Below, in pieces: positions 42,882-46,979 of a DNA stretch of 46,979 nucleotides. Source of the stretch: Actinomycetes bacterium. Its GTDB lineage: Bacteria > Actinomycetota > Acidimicrobiia > Acidimicrobiales > Ilumatobacteraceae. A program made the position numbers and the translations under genes. The notes beneath the pieces were generated by a model. It was not told the origin of the DNA and made no database searches. It worked only from the letters and a program-made list of their open reading frames with translations. Within the stretch, counting starts at the first letter, position 1. Each line of letters opens with the position of its first letter. The DNA lies in NCBI GenBank assembly GCA_027491335.1, contig JAIXWJ010000036.1, forward strand, positions 1-46,979, given 5' to 3'.

Positions 42882-44066
42882 GTGCCCCGTTTCGAACCTT
42901 TCACCGCACTGCGCTACTCCACCACCGACCTGAACGCCGTGGCGGCGCCGCCCTACGACGTGTTGTCGGAATCCGACCGCGAGGAATTGGCGAACCGGCA
43001 CCCGAACAACATCGTTCATGTCGACGTGCCTCGCGAATCCGACGGCCCCGGTCGTTACCACGCCGCCAACACCGTGTTGCGCGGATGGTTGGACGACGGC
43101 GTGCTGGTGCGCGACGCCCGCCCGTCGTTCTCGATCTATCGCATGTCGTTCCGTGACGAATCCGGACGCCCCCGCACCACCATCGGTGTCATCGGTGCTC
43201 TCGAAGTGGTGGACGAAGGTGCCGGCGGAGTGCTGCCCCACGAGCGCACCACTCCCAAGGCCAAGACCGATCGCCTCGACCTGACGCGCGCGACCCTCAC
43301 CAACTTGTCGCCGGTGTGGGGTCTGTCTCTTGCTCGAGGCCTCACCGACTTGCTCACCGAGCCCGGCGTGGTGGTGGGCGTGGTCGAGGCCGAAGGTGTG
43401 GTGCACACCATCGAGCGCGTCGACGATCCGGCGCGCGTGGCCGCCATCTCCGCGGCCGTGGGCGGCGCCGACGTGGTGATCGCCGATGGCCACCATCGCT
43501 ACGCCATCAGTCGAACCTTCCGCGACGAACAACGCGCCACCGACACGGGTACGAACGGATCGGCGGAACTGACCATGACCTACATCGGCGAACTGATCGA
43601 GGAACAGTTGAGTGTCGACGCCATTCATCGCCTTTACAACGACATCGACGCCGATTCGTTGCTGAGTTCCTTGTCGGAGTTCTTCGAAACCTCGCCGGCC
43701 GGGTCGGTGAACGCCGACATCACGCACGAGATGCGCGACCGTGGATCCTTGGTGTTCGTTCACGCCGACGGCACCGGCACCTACCTCACCCCCAAGGCCG
43801 ACAAGTTCGCGAACGTTCGCGATCTGGACGGCGCACGACTGGAGCACGCGTTGGCCAACGTGACTCACGAAGTGACGTACCAACACGGCGTCGGCCTGGT
43901 GCGCGACATCGTGTCGTCGGGTGGCGCGGCGGCCGGGGTGCTGATTCGCCCGGTGACCGTGCGTGAGATTCAGCGCACCGCCGACGAGGGACTGTTGATG
44001 CCGCCGAAGTCGACGTTCTTCACGCCCAAGTTGCGCACCGGACCCGTCATCCGACCCTTGTTCTGA
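42882..44066 (+). CDS. DUF1015 family protein
   Basis: A 394-residue DUF1015 protein. The family marks are 'AAPPYDVLSESDREELANRHPNNIVHVD' in parts ('APPYDVL', 'PNNIVHV'), 'YRMSFRDESG', 'LPHERTTPKAKTDRLDL' and 'IADGHHRYAIS'. The His-His pair in 'DGHHRY' is the most conserved and suggests a nucleotide- or metal-related active site. The family has ParB-nuclease-like relatives that act as kinases, but its role in bacteria is not settled, so I give none. The start is GTG 42882. It converges with the aldolase gene. Confidence 0.85.
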   Translation: MPRFEPFTALRYSTTDLNAVAAPPYDVLSESDREELANRHPNNIVHVDVPRESDGPGRYHAANTVLRGWLDDGVLVRDARPSFSIYRMSFRDESGRPRTTIGVIGALEVVDEGAGGVLPHERTTPKAKTDRLDLTRATLTNLSPVWGLSLARGLTDLLTEPGVVVGVVEAEGVVHTIERVDDPARVAAISAAVGGADVVIADGHHRYAISRTFRDEQRATDTGTNGSAELTMTYIGELIEEQLSVDAIHRLYNDIDADSLLSSLSEFFETSPAGSVNADITHEMRDRGSLVFVHADGTGTYLTPKADKFANVRDLDGARLEHALANVTHEVTYQHGVGLVRDIVSSGGAAAGVLIRPVTVREIQRTADEGLLMPPKSTFFTPKLRTGPVIRPLF

Positions 44067-44081
44067 GTTTCGAGAGAAGAA

Positions 44082-44969
44082 TCAGGTTCGCGAGGCCGCG
44101 AAAATGCCGGCGATGGCGCCGTCGAGCGTGGCGTTGAACTCGGCCTCGCTCTGCTGGGCCGACAGTCCCTCGGTGAGTGCGCGCGAAAAGCTGGCGATGA
44201 CGCCCTTGTTGCGCGACAGACGCGCGTTGGACTCCTCGCGGCTGTAGCCACCCGACAACGCCACCACGCGCAACACGCTGGGGTGCTTCACCAGTTCGGT
44301 GTAGAAGCCGTCGGTCTCGGGAAGGGTCAACTTCAACATGACCGGTTGATCCGATGGCTGACGGTTCAGTTCGTCCAGCAGGGCCGCTTTCAGCAACGCC
44401 TCGGCTTCGGCCTTGTTCGGACTGTGGATGTCGACCTCGGGCTCGATGATGGGCACCAATCCGGCGGCCAGAATCTGACGTCCCACCTCGAACTGCTGCT
44501 TCACCACGGCGGTGATACCGGCGGCATTGGCTTCCTTGATGACCGAGCGCATCTTGGTGCCGAAGATGCCCTTGGATCGACCCTTGGCCAGCAGAGCATC
44601 GAGCTCGGGCATGGGCTTCATCACCTGCACGCCGTCCTTCTCGTCGGCCAGACCCTTGTCGACTTTCAGGATGGGAACGATGCGCTTGGTGTTCCACAGA
44701 TAGATGGCGCTGCCGACACCTTCGATGTAGCGATCCATGGTGCCCTCGAACAGGATGGCCGCCAACACGCGATCGCCATCGAAGGCCGGGCTCGTGATCA
44801 TGCGGGTGCGCATCTGGTGAATGAGGTCGAACATCTGCTCGTCACCGGAGTAGCTGGACTCCTCGATGCCGTAGAGGCGCAGAGCCTTGGGGGTGCTGCC
44901 ACCGCTCTGATCGAGGGCGGCGATGAAGCCCTCGTCGTTGCGCATGCGGTCGAGCTGGTCCTTGTTCAT
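44082..44969 (-). CDS. Fructose-bisphosphate aldolase class I
   Basis: A 295-residue Schiff-base aldolase of the bacterial class I type, which cleaves fructose-1,6-bisphosphate in glycolysis. Visible marks are '[13 protein letters not shown]' (about 18-30), '[13 protein letters not shown]', '[13 protein letters not shown]' and the Lys region 'VMLKLTLPE', where the Lys forms the imine. '[14 protein letters not shown]' is the phosphate-binding loop. The length is normal for this bacterial subgroup. No Shine-Dalgarno sequence lies before the ATG; TAAGGT at 45018-45023 may be its -10, leaving a leader of about 40 bases. Confidence 0.92.
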   Translation of the reverse strand: MNKDQLDRMRNDEGFIAALDQSGGSTPKALRLYGIEESSYSGDEQMFDLIHQMRTRMITSPAFDGDRVLAAILFEGTMDRYIEGVGSAIYLWNTKRIVPILKVDKGLADEKDGVQVMKPMPELDALLAKGRSKGIFGTKMRSVIKEANAAGITAVVKQQFEVGRQILAAGLVPIIEPEVDIHSPNKAEAEALLKAALLDELNRQPSDQPVMLKLTLPETDGFYTELVKHPSVLRVVALSGGYSREESNARLSRNKGVIASFSRALTEGLSAQQSEAEFNATLDGAIAGIFAASRT

Positions 44970-45017
44970 GGGGTGTTCGCATTCGGGTCGGGGCGGGGGC
45001 CGGGACGAGACGTGGAA

Positions 45018-45023
45018 ACCTTA
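45018..45023 (-). promoter_or_regulatory. Possible -10 of the aldolase gene
   Basis: On the minus strand TAAGGT lies about 48 bases before the aldolase ATG, in the 108-base gap after the SSB-like gene. No matching -35 is seen. The rest of the gap holds G/C-rich sequence without other signals. Confidence 0.3.
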
Positions 45024-45077
45024 GTTCCCAGCGCCGTGACGGCCCAGACTTCCCCGCCGGACCCCGCAATACGCCCG

Positions 45078-45452
45078 TCAGGCGGCGACTTCGGCGGCCA
45101 CCACCTTGGCCACCTCGGCCAGCAGGCGCTCCACTCGGGCCGCCTGCGAACCGCGCACCACTCGGGCCGCCACCACCTCGGTGCGACTGGCCGTTCCCCC
45201 ACCACTGCGGAAGAACCGACGCACGACGGCGCCCACCACCACGACCTCGGTACCCGCGTCCCACGTGGTGAAGTCATCCTTGCCGATGGGCTCGTGCACG
45301 ATCACTGGCACGCTGCGGGCCGCACCACCCTCGTCGCGCGATGTCACCTCGATCTGCACGATGTCGGATCCGTTGGGCAAGGTGCGTCGAACCGGCGCAC
45401 TGCTGAGAGTGCCTCGCACGAGCACCAGATTGTTCGCGTCGAACTTCTTCAT
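45078..45452 (-). CDS. Single-stranded DNA-binding (OB-fold) protein-like
   Basis: A 124-residue protein with an OB-fold of the SSB type: 'NLVLVRGTLSSAPVRRTLPNGSDIVQIEV' in parts ('LVRGTLSSAPVRRTL'), 'VPVIVHEPIGKDDF', 'GTEVVVVGAVVRRFF'. It lacks the acidic C-terminal tip (DDDIPF type) of housekeeping SSB, and the usual Trp and Phe stacking residues are few. It is therefore likely an accessory paralogue of SSB, not the main one. The ATG at 45452 has AAAGGA five bases upstream; ATG 45473 would add seven residues. Confidence 0.75.
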   Translation of the reverse strand: MKKFDANNLVLVRGTLSSAPVRRTLPNGSDIVQIEVTSRDEGGAARSVPVIVHEPIGKDDFTTWDAGTEVVVVGAVVRRFFRSGGGTASRTEVVAARVVRGSQAARVERLLAEVAKVVAAEVAA

Positions 45453-45479
45453 GTCGTCCTTTCGTGACGACACGGGTGT

Positions 45480-45496
45480 ACCGGGCCACCCCCGGT
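45480..45496. other. Perfect 6-bp hairpin between TPR and SSB-like genes
   Basis: ACCGGG (45480-45485) and CCCGGT (45491-45496) flank a five-base loop in the 54-base gap. It may reduce read-through from the TPR gene to the SSB-like gene. No T-run. Confidence 0.35.
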
Positions 45497-45506
45497 GCGG
45501 AAGTCG

Positions 45507-46925
45507 TCAGAGTGACTTGATGCGATCGGTGACGTCGGCGAAATCCGGATCGTGCAAAGCCACCCGCTTGAAGAACTCGCGAGCCTTTTGCACGTTGCCG
45601 GCCTTGTCGTACAGATCGGCGATGACGTACCACTGGCTGAGATGATGTTCGCGCACTCGACGCGGAATCTCGGTGGCCTTGGCCATCAACTGCAGAGCAC
45701 CCTTCAGGTCGCCCCGATCGGCCAACGAACCGGCCACCACCATGCGACCTTCGGCCATCACATCGTGCGCCGGGGACGCTTCTTTGAGGATCGCCCAAAT
45801 CTCGTCCACCGAGTCCCAACGCTTCAGCGCGCGGTAACAGTCGGCCAGAACCGGCAGATCCTCGACACGTTCGCGCAACGAACGCGCCAGCTCCAACGCG
45901 GCGGCGGCATCGCGATACTGACCCAGGCGATAACTGGCCAAACCGACCACTTCGTGCACGGCGGCCACGGTGGAGAGTTCCTTCATCAGCGACTTGGCCA
46001 CGCGCTTGGCCTCGGAATAACGCTCGCGTTCGAGAGCGTTCTGGGCATCCTTCAAACGTTCACCCAATCGCGCCGCCCGCTTGGGGTCGAGCGCCTTGGC
46101 TACGTCGGCTTTCACCTCGGGATCGAGTTCGCCATCCTCGCGGGCCTTGCGAGCCGCGCGCTTGGCTGCTGCCTCGGCGGTGTTGCGCAACTCGGCGGCA
46201 TCGACCGGACCTTCATCGATCCATTGTTCGGCCACGCGCTCTTCGCGCGTCTGCTCGAGATCCTTGCGGGCGCTTCCACCACCCTTGGCGCGCACCGCCA
46301 TGCGACGACGTTCCGCTTCGTTCCGGGGCTCACGCGGCCCACGCACGACGTCACGACCACGACGGTCGTCATCACGACGGAACCCGCGCGACTCACCGTC
46401 ACCACGAGGTCTGCGCGAATCACCGTCACCACGAGGTCTGCGCGACTCACCGTCGCGACGCGGACCCGACGGCCGACCCGCGCCCGCGCCATAACGACGG
46501 GGACGATCCTCACCATCACCATCACGTCGAGGACTGCGCGACTCACCGTCGCCACGAGGTCTGCGCGAATCACCGTCGCGACGGGGACCCGACGGGCGAC
46601 CCGCGCCCGCGCCATAACGGCGGGGACGATCCTCACCATCGCCATCACGTCGAGGACTGCGCGACTCACCGTCGCGACGGGGCCGACGGTCATCCCCACC
46701 AGTACGCGGTCGACGGTCATCACCATCGCCATCTCGACGGAACCCGCGCGACTCACCGTCGCGACGCGGACCCGACGGGCGACCCGCACCCGGACGTCCA
46801 GCGCCGCTACCAGCACCGGAACGACCTGCCGGCCGACCAGAGCCTCCCGCGGGACGTCCGTTGGACGGTCGGCCCGACGCACCCCGAGATTGACGGGGAC
46901 GATCAGAATTCGGACGCTCGGGCAT
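45507..46925 (-). CDS. TPR protein with long Arg/Asp/Gly-rich repeat N-terminus
   Basis: A 472-residue protein. Residues 1-195 are low-complexity Arg, Gly, Asp, Ser and Pro, with 'RRDGES', 'RRPRGDG' and 'GAGAGRPSGP' repeated; one 41-residue unit occurs twice almost exactly. Residues 255-470 form tetratricopeptide-like helices ('AVHEVVGLASYRLGQYRDAAAALELA' in parts), usually a protein-binding scaffold. A Lys/Arg-rich stretch (200-270) joins the two. The N-terminus should be disordered and could bind RNA or acidic surfaces. In mycobacteria a TPR protein without this tail lies at the same place before the HAD phosphatase and tlyA. TAGCCT lies seven bases before the ATG. Confidence 0.8.
   Translation of the reverse strand: MPERPNSDRPRQSRGASGRPSNGRPAGGSGRPAGRSGAGSGAGRPGAGRPSGPRRDGESRGFRRDGDGDDRRPRTGGDDRRPRRDGESRSPRRDGDGEDRPRRYGAGAGRPSGPRRDGDSRRPRGDGESRSPRRDGDGEDRPRRYGAGAGRPSGPRRDGESRRPRGDGDSRRPRGDGESRGFRRDDDRRGRDVVRGPREPRNEAERRRMAVRAKGGGSARKDLEQTREERVAEQWIDEGPVDAAELRNTAEAAAKRAARKAREDGELDPEVKADVAKALDPKRAARLGERLKDAQNALERERYSEAKRVAKSLMKELSTVAAVHEVVGLASYRLGQYRDAAAALELARSLRERVEDLPVLADCYRALKRWDSVDEIWAILKEASPAHDVMAEGRMVVAGSLADRGDLKGALQLMAKATEIPRRVREHHLSQWYVIADLYDKAGNVQKAREFFKRVALHDPDFADVTDRIKSL
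46452..46697. repeat. 123-bp in-frame tandem repeat in the TPR gene
   Basis: Two near-identical units of 123 bases (41 codons), about 46452-46574 and 46575-46697, encode a block rich in GAGAGRPSGP, RRPRGDG and RRDGDGED. Smaller related units flank them on both sides. Confidence 0.75.
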
Positions 46926-46932
46926 TTGCTCA

Positions 46933-46938
46933 AGGCTA
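46933..46938 (-). promoter_or_regulatory. -10 element for leaderless TPR gene
   Basis: On the minus strand TAGCCT stands seven bases before the ATG at 46925, the same hexamer and spacing as for scpA. Confidence 0.5.
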
Positions 46939-46979
46939 CGGGCAACAGAGCCCGGAAATGCGAAAGACCCCTGATCGCG

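Overview
The window is a densely coded, high-GC chromosomal stretch with about 40 protein genes. I see no tRNA, rRNA, insertion sequence, prophage or CRISPR array. Many start codons are GTG or TTG, and stop and start codons repeatedly overlap (ATGA, GTGA, TGATG). The gene order tlyA-nadK-recN-pyrG-nudix-xerD followed by scpA-scpB-rluB is the actinobacterial core order. A decaprenyl-phosphoryl-arabinose pathway (ubiA, dprE1, dprE2), an AftD-like arabinosyltransferase, and extracellular repeats of the 'RxLDTR...DVFGYY' type point to an Actinomycetota member outside the mycobacteria. I infer class Acidimicrobiia (Ilumatobacter-like); the sequence does not prove it.

Layout. 1-2000: end of an FAD oxidoreductase, a phosphoribosyltransferase, PPK2 and a small DUF5522 protein. 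2050-7866: a complete Dpp/Opp-type peptide ABC importer operon, led by a possible 34-codon leaderless leader ORF. 7868-8689: an enoyl-CoA hydratase. 8794-23077: an envelope-glycan block with a PIG-V-like mannosyltransferase, an AftD-like protein, two GT2 enzymes, a GT-C-like membrane protein, a GT4 enzyme, a degenerate SGNH-like membrane protein and a 1312-residue protein that looks like two GT-C enzymes joined end to end. 23161-31499: a nine-gene minus-strand run, scpA-scpB-rluB-tyrA-aroA-HAD-ubiA-dprE1-dprE2, which joins chromosome segregation, aromatic synthesis and synthesis of the arabinose donor lipid. 31592-34329: trpS and a secreted sortase fused to three surface repeats. 34407-41988: HD protein, xerD, nudix, pyrG, recN, nadK, tlyA and a histone-H1-like Lys/Ala-rich protein. 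42041-46925: HAD-IIA phosphatase, DUF1015 protein, class I aldolase, SSB-like protein and a TPR protein with long Arg/Asp/Gly-rich repeats.

How it fits together. UbiA makes decaprenyl-phosphoryl-5-phosphoribose. The HAD protein coupled to it is the likely phosphatase that removes the 5-phosphate. DprE1 and DprE2 epimerise ribose to arabinose, and AftD-like and other GT-C enzymes would use the lipid donor outside the membrane. The GT2 enzymes would supply other polyprenol-phosphate sugars.

Regulation. At least eleven starts have a TANNNT-like hexamer 6-8 nt directly upstream, the signature of leaderless transcripts. A 24-bp perfect palindrome between the divergent envelope operons (19073-19096) overlaps predicted promoter elements of both sides. 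No gap between genes exceeds about 130 bases; the larger ones (1973-2062, 38052-38180, 44970-45077) hold only promoter-like or hairpin sequence.
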